Source: Porphyra umbilicalis (lineage: Eukaryota > Rhodophyta > Bangiophyceae > Bangiales > Bangiaceae). Taken from it: 64,000 bases of DNA. The notes under the pieces are model-generated. The model saw nothing but the letters and a program-made list of their open reading frames with translations. It made no database searches and was not told where the DNA came from. This document shows, in pieces, positions 32,601 to 43,056 of the stretch. The DNA lies in NCBI GenBank assembly GCA_002049455.2, contig KV918945.1, positions 62,001-126,000 on the forward strand, in the 5' to 3' direction. The translations under genes and the position numbers were made by a program. Each line of letters opens with the position of its first letter. Position 1 is the first letter of the stretch.

Positions 32601-33613
32601 GTCTTGCCGTGAACGATGACATTGAGCACGACGGTTCCGACGCCCGCCGTGGCTACGGACCCCTTGTCACCCATGGTGACGCTGCGTCCCGTAGTCGTCT
32701 GGTAGTCGTCGAAGCACCCGCGCATCCAGCACATGTGTGCAGACGCCGCAGAATCGACAAGCCACGACTTGGAGATGTCATCGGTGTCAGCCGCATTGCC
32801 CACCAGACAGATGGCGTCGTCGCTGTCGCTACCATCGTCAGCCGCAATCGCGGCCACCTTGTCCTGTCTCTGCTTTTTGGCCTTGAGCTCTGGGCAATCG
32901 TGAGAGATATGCCCAAACTTATGGCAGTAGTAACACTCGATCTTGGAGAGGTCACCGCGGCGGCCTTGACCTCGATAGTTGGCGCCGACGAGTGCCATGT
33001 CGCCAATGCGCTTCGTCGCCGGTGACTGGTCCGCCTGCCGCCGCTCCTCCTGAAGCAAGCGGCTCTTGACAAAGTCGAGGCTCAGCTCGTCCTCGCCCTT
33101 GGCGTCGAGAGCCACCAGCAGGTTCTCGTACTTGGACGTCAGCCCGTTGAGGACACTCATAGCAACGTCCATCTCCGTCACCTCGCCGCCCATGGCCTTG
33201 AGGTTCTCGCCGAGGTTGCGCACGCGGTTGATGTAGCCCAGCATGCCCTCACCGACGGTCATTTCGACGGTGTAGAACTCGCGTCGCGCCTTCATCTTGT
33301 TCATCAAACTCTTGCGCTGGAAGACACCTTGCAGCGTCGACCACATTTCTGCCGTCGTCTTGCAGCCCGACACGTGCTCGAGCTGCTCACATCCAAGGGT
33401 GAGCCCAATGATGGCGCTCGCCTTCGTGTCTCGACGCTTCCACACCGCCAACTCACGGGCATCCGCGTCCGTCGGCTTGCCGTCTTCGTCAAGCATATCG
33501 TCCAGGTCGCGCAGCGCGAGGACCATCTTAATGCGCTGGCGCCATTCGTGGAAGTTCGTCTCCGTCAACTTGTCGATCTTGATGCCGCCCATTCCGGCAG
33601 CGCCTCCGGCCAT
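29687..33613 (-). pseudogene. Copia gag-pol polyprotein, two in-frame stops
   Basis: This is a single 1,308-codon frame in the order gag, protease, integrase, RT, RNase H, i.e. Ty1/copia order. It starts MAGGAAGMGG at 33613. Zinc knuckle CYYCHKFGHISHDC is at 227-240. The protease motif is LVDSAAS near 286, with Ala for the usual Gly. The integrase has an HHCC finger (H415, H420, C449, C452) and a DD35E triad at D480, D543 and E579. The acidic linker is near 715-760. RT has YVDDLLLV, and RNase H has GFSDADWAGD, EAEYMAL, VDNSGCI and TKHIDIRYHFVRE. Two stops lie in the same frame: TGA at about 30950 (a related copy has Arg there) and TAA at about 30263. No frameshift is present, so two point changes are enough to explain inactivation. 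Confidence 0.92.
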
Positions 33614-33756
33614 GATGTCGTCTCGTCGTAGCGCCCGACCTTGGCGAGCCGTTCGCCTTGACCGTCACGTCCTTGAACCACCTTGACCTCGTCTTCTTCG
33701 CACTTGCCGCGACCGTCGCGACACCAGCTGGCACACCTTGCTCTTGTCACAGCCCC

Positions 33757-33774
33757 GGCTCTGGGTCCATAACC
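33757..33774 (-). other. Primer-binding site of copia element 1
   Basis: Read on minus directly after the LTR: GGTTATGGACCCAGAGCC. Apart from one base this is the complement of the initiator tRNA-Met anticodon arm (CTGGGCCCATAACC), the internal priming site described for Drosophila copia, not a tRNA 3' end. The related element at 56970 matches it perfectly. Confidence 0.75.
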
Positions 33775-34192
33775 TGTTGAATCGCAGTGGAGATAGCGGT
33801 TGCGGGACCACGGTGAAGTGGTTGAGTGGCTTGAGCTTGTGTGTGTGTGTGCGAGCGTGCTTTGTTGGTTCTCCTAAGGATCGCCCGCCTCTCCCAACCG
33901 AGAGCACCTCTAAAATAGTCCCCACCGGCCCAAGTGCTCCCCCCTCTCGCGCCCACACCGACGCCCACGCCCTCGCACCAAATCGAATCACTCACCAAAT
34001 CACAAGCCACTAGAGCAAAGCGAGGATCAAATCCAAAACATGCCAAAAGTAACGCCCCAAGATGACCCAACACAAATGTGTGCAACTTGACCACGTCTTG
34101 CAAATGTACCAGGTGGGGTACCATAAGGGTCACCGACCATCGTCCAACCGCGAACCGCCAGTGGAGTCGGCGACGAGCATCACAGTCCAACA
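33775..34192 (-). mobile_element. Copia element 1, right LTR (5' LTR of the minus-strand element)
   Basis: This 418-bp LTR starts TGTTGAATCGCAGTGG on plus and ends CACAGTCCAACA, followed by the GATAC duplication. Read on minus it is the 5' LTR that drives the gag-pol frame. Confidence 0.95.
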
Positions 34193-34197
34193 GATAC

Positions 34198-34661
34198 CCG
34201 CCCCAAGAACTGGCCAACGGCGAATTTGAGACACGTTTCTGCAACTTGTGCCCAATATGGCATTGGCCCGACATTGGTGGGAATGCTGTAAGGGGCGGCC
34301 CGGCTCCTGGGGCGCCGTGGCCCCCACCAACCACACCGTCGCCACCCGAGCGGTCGCCGCCGCCCCCGTCGGTAACGGCGGAGGACTCTGGCGGGAGGTG
34401 CTTCCACGTCCCCCCCGGGCAAGTGCGGCGGCGGGGTGCCCCGCCACCTCTTCGCCGGCGCACGCCGTTCCTGACCACCGCGTCATTGGCGTGGGCGCGC
34501 GCCGTCAAGGCATTGCTCCCGTCCGACGGGTAGTCCGTGCAGCAGTGGCGCGGTCGAGGTGGGACCTCCGCGGGGCGGCGTCATGGCATCGCACCCGCCA
34601 CACGCTCGCCGTGGGGGGAAAGGGGGGTGGTGGTGTTAGCATGTTTGTGCGCTACCATTTG
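34198..34661. other. No recognisable gene between copia 1 and element A1
   Basis: GC-rich sequence with Pro/Arg/Gly-rich frames on both strands. No domain, repeat partner or regulatory element was seen. Confidence 0.4.
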
Positions 34662-35308
34662 TGTAACACTACGGGGCCCCCTATGCGCCAGGGGGCCACC
34701 GCGGGGACGTCGGCGACGACGGGGGACGCGGTCCCCGACGTGAGGTGGCGACGCCAGCGGCGGTGGTGGCCGACGGGGCGGCGACGCGGGGGCCGGGGCG
34801 AGGGGGCGGCCCCTCTGACCGGCTCGGGCCACCCGGGGAGCGTACCCGACCCGCCACGCCCGGCACGCGGGCCCCGCGGGAGGCCGGATTGGCGCGCCCG
34901 AGAGGGCGCTGGCGCGCCCGAGAGGGCGCGGCAGGCGACGGCCGACCGAGCGCCACGCGGCGAGTGCAGCGCGTTGCGCGCGGGTCGGGTTCTCCCCCTC
35001 GTCTGTAATGATCGCCTCGGGGGACTTGACATGCATGGAGGGAATTGTCTGCATTGGTTGGTGACGGCCCGGGTCAATTTCCATTTGGCGAAATTGGGCC
35101 CGGGCGACGGTTTCCGCCCTTTTAGGACGAAGGGCGACGACGGTGGGAGGCACCGTCGTCGCCGGCAAGTAAACCGTGTCTCGATGTCTTGGCGTTTCGA
35201 TCGGCCCGACTCTTCGGACCTCGAGTCCCATAGCGGGTGTCGCGCGAGCGGCTGAGACGGCCGTTACTTCCCTCCTCTCGAGGTAACCCCCTAGATTGTG
35301 GTACTACA
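34662..35308 (+). mobile_element. LTR of retrotransposon family A, copy 1
   Basis: A 647-bp block closely matches 59882-60532. It begins TGTAACACTACGGGG and ends GTGGTACTACA; in the second copy the ends TGTAGTACTAC and GTACTACA are clear inverted repeats. It is followed by a tRNA-complementary site and a gag gene, so it is a 5' LTR on the plus strand. No matching 3' LTR is in the window. Confidence 0.87.
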
Positions 35309-35310
35309 TC

Positions 35311-35328
35311 TGGCGCTCCGGGTGAGAC
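35311..35328 (+). other. Primer-binding site of family A1
   Basis: TGGCGCTCCGGGTGAGAC starts two bases after the LTR and is identical in copy 2. The reverse complement ends in GCCA with a plausible acceptor strand. I cannot name the tRNA. Confidence 0.6.
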
Positions 35329-35456
35329 CCGCGGTACGCACGCCGTGCGTGTTGCGGATCGACACCTCTTTCGGTACCAAGAGTCGGGCGACCCTCGTTG
35401 GTTGTATTGCGGTGCGGTGACGGAGGACATCCGATCGATACGCGGGCCCCGCTTCC

Positions 35457-38230
35457 ATGGCTCGCGGATCTTCCTCATCTTCCCCGCTTGACGGGGACGC
35501 TCCTCCGTTTCAGATGCCTGGCACTAGCCGGGTGATGGACGCGCCACCGGCGGGAGACCCCGGGGCAACACCGGCCTTGGGCGCCGTGGCCCCCGTTGGG
35601 GGTGGAAGGGCGGTCCCGGTTGCCGGCGGCGGTACGGTGGCGGGTGTGTCGAACTCATCGCCCGAGGACCCCGGCCGCACGCCGACCACCGGGGCTCGTC
35701 CTCCTCCCGGCGCGGGACGGACGTCCACGCTGATGGAGCGCCAGGCAGGGGGTGCGGGGGTTCACCCTTTCCCCCTGGACGGGCAGCGCCTGGAAGGGGC
35801 GCCGCTTTTTGGCCCTCCCCGCGTGGACGCGGGGGGCAGTTCATCTGGAACCTTAGTTGGCGGGACCCCCGCGGGCCGGGGGCCGCGTCGACCAATGGAC
35901 ACACTGTCGCTTGAGGAGGACGAGCGGCAGCGCCGGGAATTACAGCGAGCGTTTGGGGTCACCCCAGAAGAGGTGGCCCGGGCCTGCTGGCAGAGGACTA
36001 CCCGGGACCACTGGTCCCTGGACGCGCCGTCCGGATCGGGCGGGTCGGGGCCCAGCCTGCAGGGGGTCGGCGGAGCCGCGGCTCCAGGACCACCTCGGGC
36101 GGCGCTCGACCCCGGGCACCTGCGCCACTTGGCTCAGGTGTTCCGCGACGCCGCGGAGGAGGCGTCGACCGCGGCATCGGACGGGACCCCGGTCCCGGGG
36201 CGAGGCGCGGCCGTGGCCCTGGCCCTGGCGGCGGCTCAGGGCCCTTCCCCTGGGACCTCGAGCGCAGGTGGACCGGCACCTCCGGAACCCGGGTCAGGCA
36301 CGTCCGGGGAGCGCCCCCGGACGAGGGGCGCTACCCGGACGGGGTCCGCTTTGACGGAGACTGCGTCGCCGGCCGCGCGCCCTGCGCGGCCGCGGTCCTG
36401 GAGGGGCTCGGAGCGTCGACACCCGAAGGCGGTTCCCTCGAAGGGCCACCGACCGCGTCGGCATGCCCGACGGGCGCCGTCACCCCCATCTTCGGGGCCC
36501 CCCTCGTCGACCAAGAGTGACGAGAGTCCGTCGAGCTCGTCCTCCGCCGCCAGTGGGGCGGAGTCGACGGACAGCAGCGACTGCTCGACGTCGTCCTCCG
36601 CCACCGACAGTGACCCCGGGGCAACACGCCGCCGACGGCGGGCACGGGCGGCCGACAATCGGCCACACCGGGCCCCAGTACAAGAGGCGCTGCGCGCCTT
36701 CCGGCGGGAGCAGCGGGAGGACACGGTGGTCGACCCCCGCTTCAAGGGGCTCCTGTCGCCGGAACGGTACCGGCTCGCACAGCGAGGGGGCTGCCTACAC
36801 TTCCCGCGCGGCAATTCCATCCGCGGCATCCGCGCGGACGTCAAGGCCTTGATGCACACCTCGCGGCAGTTTGCGGGCGACACCCCGTTGGAGTTGGTGG
36901 CGTTCCTTGGGAACTTCCAGACGGCATGCGACGGCAGCGGGCTGAACAAGGGTACGGCAGTGACACTGCTGCAGTACTTCATTACGAGCCAGGTGCTCGG
37001 GGTGCTCCAGAGCGCCAAGGACACCCATGCCTCGCTGCAGCTCACGTATAAACGCGCGGTCCACGCCCTGCTCATCGAGTACCTCGACGGGGTCGACCTG
37101 GTGGACCACCTCCAGTCCCTCATGCAAGCATCCCAAGAGAAGTGGGAAGACGAGCACGAGTCTGCGAACCGCATCCTCGATGCTAACCGTGCCTTGGGCT
37201 CGGTCCTACAAGAGGCCGAGCTGAAGAGTATCCTACTCAAGGGCGTTGGACGGGAAGCTCGGGCCCTGGGGCGGAACTTCAACACCCAGGGCCGGACCTT
37301 CCCCAAGCTGCGCAAGTTCCTTGCCAAGACGGGAGCAGCCACCCGGGAGGCCCGGGGGGTTAAGCTCCAGGCCAAGCCCAAGGGGAGCACCTCCCGGTCG
37401 GTCGGCGGCGAAGAACGGGAGCCCCGTCGGACCCGGCCGGCGGCATCCGTCGCCCTCCCGGTGGGAGCCGCCTCGACCGCGGCTGCTCTGTCCGTCACGG
37501 ACTACGGTACCGAGGCGCAGCGGGCCGAGTGGGCCGCGGTGTTGGCCGCGTCGGGAACGCCCGTTGAGTACGGGTCCCCGGACGACGTCCCGGTATTACC
37601 GGTGGACAGTCTGCCGCACGCGTCGGGTTGGCAACAGCAGCCCGCGTGGGGCGGGCGCCCGAAGTTGTATCCCGTTCACACGGGGGCGGGGTGCGGGCGT
37701 GATACCCTGGCGCCGGGCACCCCGGTGCCCCCACGGGCGGGAACAGTCTTCCCGCACTCGGATCGCCCCCCGCGGTTTCCCCGCGGCGGGGCGCCTCCAC
37801 CGCGTGGCGGCGGATGGAGCGGGGCACCCGAGGCGGGGCCCCCGCCCCGTCGGCGGGGGGCCTGCTCGTTATGTGGCCACCTGGGGCACTGGGTGTGGGA
37901 GTGCCTGCCCAGTCTCCCGAGATGCGGGCCCACGGACGCGCGCTGCGCGAGGCAGTCGCGGCACACCGCAACGGGCGGGGACCAGCGCCGCCGGCACCCC
38001 TGCCCCTGGGCGCAAGACCGCCGGTTCCACCGGTACCGCCGACCGGCGCCAGCAATGGGACCGTCCCGCCGGGCACGGCTGCTTTCGTCGACGCCGTGGA
38101 AACGGATGACCGGGCGCACCCGAACGCAGCAGGCGACGAGGGGGAGAGTTCCTCCGAGGAATGGATCGCGGGCGCCGACGGCGCGGGTCATAGGGACGGC
38201 TGCGCCTGCCACGCCCAGGGAAACGAGTAA
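35457..38230 (+). pseudogene. Gag of family A, copy 1, with one frameshift
   Basis: It starts MARGSSSSSP at 35457. The order is: a Pro/Gly-rich N-terminus, a Ser/Asp-rich stretch (SDESPSSSSSAAS) near residue 355, a capsid-like helical part (PRFKGLLSPERYRLAQRGG to FLAKTGAATREARG), then the zinc knuckle CSLCGHLGHWVWEC (C-X2-C-X4-H-X4-C). Compared with copy 2 one base is missing between 37901 and 37915, just after the knuckle. The frame switches there, and the true C-terminus (GDEGESSSEEW...HAQGNE) is read in another frame to the stop at 38228-38230. Gag packages the element RNA. Confidence 0.85.
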
Positions 38231-38245
38231 GGGGCTGCCCCCTTA
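38218..38245 (+). promoter_or_regulatory. -1 ribosomal frameshift signal, copy 1
   Basis: The heptamer G GGA AAC (38218-38224) is in the phase needed for -1 slippage in the restored gag frame, three codons before the stop. Three bases later TAAGGGG-CTGC-CCCCTTA (38228-38245) forms a 7-bp hairpin that contains the gag stop codon. The same arrangement is at 63444-63471. Confidence 0.7.
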
Positions 38246-38697
38246 GTGGGCTGCCCACGGACGTCGTTCGTCTCAAGGCACACCGGCACTGCTACATCAC
38301 GGCGACCCGCCTGCGCCAGGTCCGCAAGCGGCGGGCATCAGCGGGATTCCCGCCAGCGCCCGTCTTCTGCCCCCGCATCCTCGCGCGGCCCGGGGGGGTC
38401 AGCCACGCGACGGCGGACGTGCCGGACCGCCGCCCCGTCCCAGCGACGCCGGTGGCCACCGAGGCCGTCCCTCCGTCTCCGCCGGTCGCCGCGTCAGTCT
38501 TGGCCCTGGGCTACTCCGACCCCCGGCCGTGCGGTGGCGGGGATGGCATCCCGGCGGACTTACCCGCCAGCGGGGCGCGCACCTGGCAGGGGCTCCGGCG
38601 GCGCCTCAGGGGACACGCTCGGCGCAAGCGTACCCGCTTTCGCCGCCACGCCACCGCCGTCGCGGACACCACGCACGCGCCGGGCACCCCGTCCGGG
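38221..38697 (+). pseudogene. Start of the pro-pol frame of family A, truncated
   Basis: In the -1 frame relative to restored gag, codons run on through LPTDVVRLKAHRHCYITATR and a Pro/Ala/Arg-rich segment, matching copy 2 closely. At about 38697 similarity to copy 2 ends within a few bases and family B pol begins in a different frame. No catalytic part of family A pol is left here. Confidence 0.7.
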
Positions 38698-41600
38698 GTA
38701 TTTTTGGATAGCTTGCGCCGAGAAACTGACTACGCTACCGCATATCCGAGACGCGAATAACAACCGCCGCGTCACCGAGTACGCCATACATATGTATGTT
38801 GACACCGGAGGGGTGCGCATCTTCGATCGCTGCCTCGTTTCTGACAACTTGTCATTACCGTGCATCCTCGGCGCCGAGTTCATTGAACGCAACATCGAGG
38901 GCATCTTGCCGCGCTCGCGCAAGATCTTCTGGCAAAAGCACGTGCGCTGCACGGAGGAACTACCTCGGCCAACGTCGATCTTAGCTTGTCTTAAGGACAG
39001 CGCGTGGGACCGCCACTGGCAAGATAAGCCCGCTCGGGTTCGAGCCTGCAGACAGGTGCGTGTCAACGGACACAAGGAGGAGTGGATCATGGCCACGTGC
39101 GACACCCCGGGCATGGTGACGATCACGCCTAACATTCAGTTGTGCCGACACAAGTCCATGGCGGTCGCCCGCGGCATCGTCATCGTCAACCCGGACGAAC
39201 CATTCTTGGTCAAGTTTGGCAACTTTGGCAAGGACCAAGTCATTGTTCGCAAGAACTCAACCTTGGGGCTCGCAGAACCGTACTAAGGGCCGATGCTTTC
39301 CGCCGTCTTGGATGACAACAATCCAAAGGATGGAACCGATCCCTCATCGGACAACGCGAGTCGTGACCCACTCGAGGACCTCGACCTCAGTGAGGCACCC
39401 GAGTACCTACACAAGCAGATTCGTGACATGCTTAAGACGCATTCGTCGATGTGGGATGGAACCCTTGGCGTCATCCGTGCTACGGAGCACGCCATCGTCA
39501 TTCCTCTCGACGCTCTGCCCATACGGGCCCAATCCTGCCGCACCGGGCCGTTCAAACGGCAGATCATCTCTGATCAGATCAAAAAAATGTTGAAGCTCAA
39601 CGTCATTGCCCCTAGCTATAGTGCTTGGGCGAGCCCCGTGGTAAATGTACCAAAGAAGAACGGCAAAGCCCGATTCTGTGTCGACTATCGTCGGTTAAAC
39701 GACATCACCAAGAAGGATGCTTATCCATTGCCTCGAGTGGAGGACTGCCTTGACTCCTTAGGAGATACCCAAGTGTTCACGTCTCTCCACTGCACCGCGG
39801 GGTACTGGAAAGTACCCTTACGCAAGGACGACCAAGAGAACACGGCGTTCACGACGCACTGTGGTATATAGCACTGGTTATCCATTCCTTTCGGCTTGAC
39901 GAACGCGCCGGCTACCTTTCAGCGTGCGTTGGATATTATCTTCTCGGGCTTGAAGTGGCAGATATGCCTTGTCTACTTAGACAACGTCATCATCTTCTCC
40001 GCGAAAGCGGAGCAACACGTCAAAGACGTTGACACGGTTCTTCACCGTCTCCGCGAAGCCGGGGTTACCCTGAATTTGGAGAAGTGCACGTGGTTCTCCG
40101 ATGAGGTCGAGTACCTCGGACACATTGTCCGCCCCGGGCAACTGCACGTGCACAACAAGAACGTGGTTGCTCTGAAGCATGCCAAGTTCCCAACTACAAA
40201 AACCCAGCTGAAAAGCTTCTCGGGCATGTGTAACGTCTATCGACGGTTTGTCAAAGACTTTGCTAAACGAGCAAAGCCCCTGAACGCCCAAACTAGAGCC
40301 AAGATCCCACCGGATTTACCGCCACCGACGGACGTGGACATCGCCGCATTCGAGGACCTTCGAAACGCACTATTGTGCCCACCAGTACTTGCCTTGCCAA
40401 AGGCCAATCGGAAGCTCGTCGTCGAAGTTGACGCATGCGCCGACCAAGTTGGTTGTACCCTTCTCCAGGAGGAACAGGGCGAACGGCTTCATACTGCCGG
40501 ATATTGGAGCCGAGGACTCACTGCTGCAGAGCAAACCTACTCCACCATGGAGCGAGAATGCCTCGGCGTCGTGTGAGCTGTCTTCAAGTTAGGGCACTTC
40601 CTCGACGCACAAATGTTCCTCATCCGAACGGATCACCAAGCACTTGGCTGGATCTACAGCACGACCGACTCAAGCGGACGCTTGATGCGGTGGCGACTTC
40701 GCCTTTCCGAATACACATTCGATATGGTTCATTAACCAGGTGCATCGCACCACTTGCCGGACTTCCTGTCGCGCGCCTCTACGGTGGCGCTGCCAGACGA
40801 TATCCACGATGATATACCGTGCCTGGCATTGGCCGAGACGGCCAACGGCTTGATGACGGGGAGGTACACGGGTTCCGACATACCCGAACCGGAGGAATTC
40901 AACGACGTTGTTGAAGCTCAACAAACGGACGACTATTGTGTCGCAATGACCAAACGTGTCGAACTCGGAACGGCAAAGGCCTTCTTCCGTGATCAGCATC
41001 ACGCTCTGTACCGCCGTGCGCCTTACGGCAATCAACTGGTTATTGCAAAGTCTTTACGCCAACGCGTGTTGACCCTCGAGCACCACTCAACCGTGGCCGC
41101 CCATCCTGGTATGAACCGGATGTATAACACAATGCGTAAGGCCTACTACTGGCCTTCAATGGTGATGGATATTCATTCGACCATCACCAAATGCACAAAG
41201 TGTGCGAAAAATCGCCTCGCCTTGCGGCGACACACCACGCCCTTGACCCTGTTCCAGGCTACCGAGCCTCTCACGGAGCTGTCCGTTGACATCTTTGGGC
41301 CCATCCCGGCCTCCAAGAAGGGCAACCGCTTCATCTTGGTTATCACCAACCGCTTCGCCAAGCTCACCAAGTGCGTCGCCTTGCGGCAAATCACGGCTAT
41401 GTCCGTGGCGTCAGCCATCATCGACGCGTGGGTGACCGCCTACGGGCCACCGGACCGGATCCTATCGGACCAAGGGCCCCAGTTCATGTCGAACTTCTTC
41501 ATCGCTGTGATGAAAATGCTTGGCACTGAAACGATTCGCACCACGGCGTATCACCCCGAAACTATTGAGCAAGTTGAACGGTACAACCGTACCATGGCTA

Positions 41601-42860
41601 CGCAGCTGCGACACTACGTCGCTGATCACCCATCACGATGGGACGAGCTACTCCCGGTAATCACCGTGGCGTATAATAGCCAACCGCATCGGTCGACGGG
41701 CATCGCCCCATTTGAGCTCGTTATCCCAAGGCGGATCCCCAACCTCACGGTTCGCAACCTGCCCCCGGGCACTCCGCTGTCCAATAAGGGAACGCTCAAG
41801 GATGGGTCACCCCTCGCCCGCAAACGCGAATTCATGGCACGCCTTCGCAGGCAGATCCCCGTTGTCGTTGAGGCCTTGCGTAAGACGCAACAACGATCCA
41901 AACATAACTTCGATCACCGGGTCGCAACCCGCAATGCAGGCGTCAAGATCGGCGACTACGTATACACGACCAACCACCATCGGCAAAACAAGCTGCAAAG
42001 CGAAGCCATTGGACCCTTCGTGGTCGTTGACGCCGATGCGGACGCCTCCACGTTTGTCATTGACATTGACGGGGAGGAGAAGCGCGTCAGCAGTGACCAT
42101 GTCACCCCAGGTCCTCGTCCAACGACGGCGAACACTTGTGCTGCACCCCTTACAAGATGGTCAAGACCAACGCAAGTCACCCCCGGCAACCGCCGATGAG
42201 TATGTGATCGACAAACTCCCATGCTTACGCCAGACGGGTGACAGCTATAGCGCGAACGTGCGCTGGTTCGACTACGGGTCGAAAGACGACACCTGAAAAC
42301 CCCTGGATAACCACCCCCGCATTTTGGTGGTGCGTTTCCTTCGACAGAAGAAGAAGTATGTACCTGGGTACGAGTGGCAAACGCCAACACGACGAAGTCG
42401 CCGACAAGCCGGGCTCACAACTGTAGCCAACATCGTCATGGACCCCACGTGGACACCCACGATCCAACATGTCCATGTTACAGGCGACGGAGTTATCTAT
42501 GCCAATGTCTTTTGGACAGAGTCAACTGCTGCCACCACAGTTAATGAAGTAATTCCTGTCACATTACTTAAGTCCACCCTGCCCTCGATGACCCGCAATT
42601 TTTCGTATGATCCCCAACTGGCTTTTCGGCATTTCGCTCGCCTGAATGCTGAATACGGCCCCTACACATATGTGTGGCCTCGCAAACCTGATCCCACCGA
42701 GTCCGTACACCCCAACGGGTTCTTCGTACCTCCGGTACAACACCTCGACTCAGTTCTGAAACGCTTTGTATCGACCAAAGAAGAGGCCACCGTGGTAATC
42801 CCACAGTGGACCAACACCAGCTGGTACGCCACCGCCATCCGTGCGTGTTTCGAGTACTAA
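38698..42860 (+). pseudogene. Chromodomain gypsy (family B) protease-RT-RNase H-integrase, decayed
   Basis: Domain order is that of Ty3/gypsy chromoviruses. Only the end of the protease is left (SLPCILGAEFIERNIEG). RT has PVVNVPKKNGKARFCVDYRR and PFGLTNAPATFQ, but its first catalytic Asp is His (SLHCTAGYW) and the YLDD box is YLDN. RNase H has EVDACAD and RTDHQALGW. Integrase keeps its HHCC finger (HH...HPG, CTKC) and a correct DD35E triad (SVDIFGP, LSDQGPQF, QVERYNR), with a GPF motif. The chromodomain (EYVIDKL...YSANVRWFDYGSKDDT) is in another frame after about 42110 and is cut by TGA at 42294 where Trp is expected. About 170 further residues follow to 42860. Other stops: 39284, 39869, 40574, 40733. 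Confidence 0.88.
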
Positions 42861-43056
42861 GTACTTTTATCATCCGATACAAGGGATACGACTCCCACAC
42901 CATGGGCCACGCTTACCTGCCACTTCCTTCATTGATACGATGACTAACAGGAAACTGGGAAGCGGACGAGCACACGTCACGCGACAGAAACACAACAAGG
43001 GCACGCGCCCTACAATCCCACAACGGTCAACCGAACCGCCCACTTTGCAGTGGCAG

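Noticed and set aside
38801-38812. DTGG taken as the protease active site of the gypsy element
   Set aside because: It lies only about 20 residues before the ILG motif, too close for the catalytic DTG; the true active site was lost at the 38697 junction.
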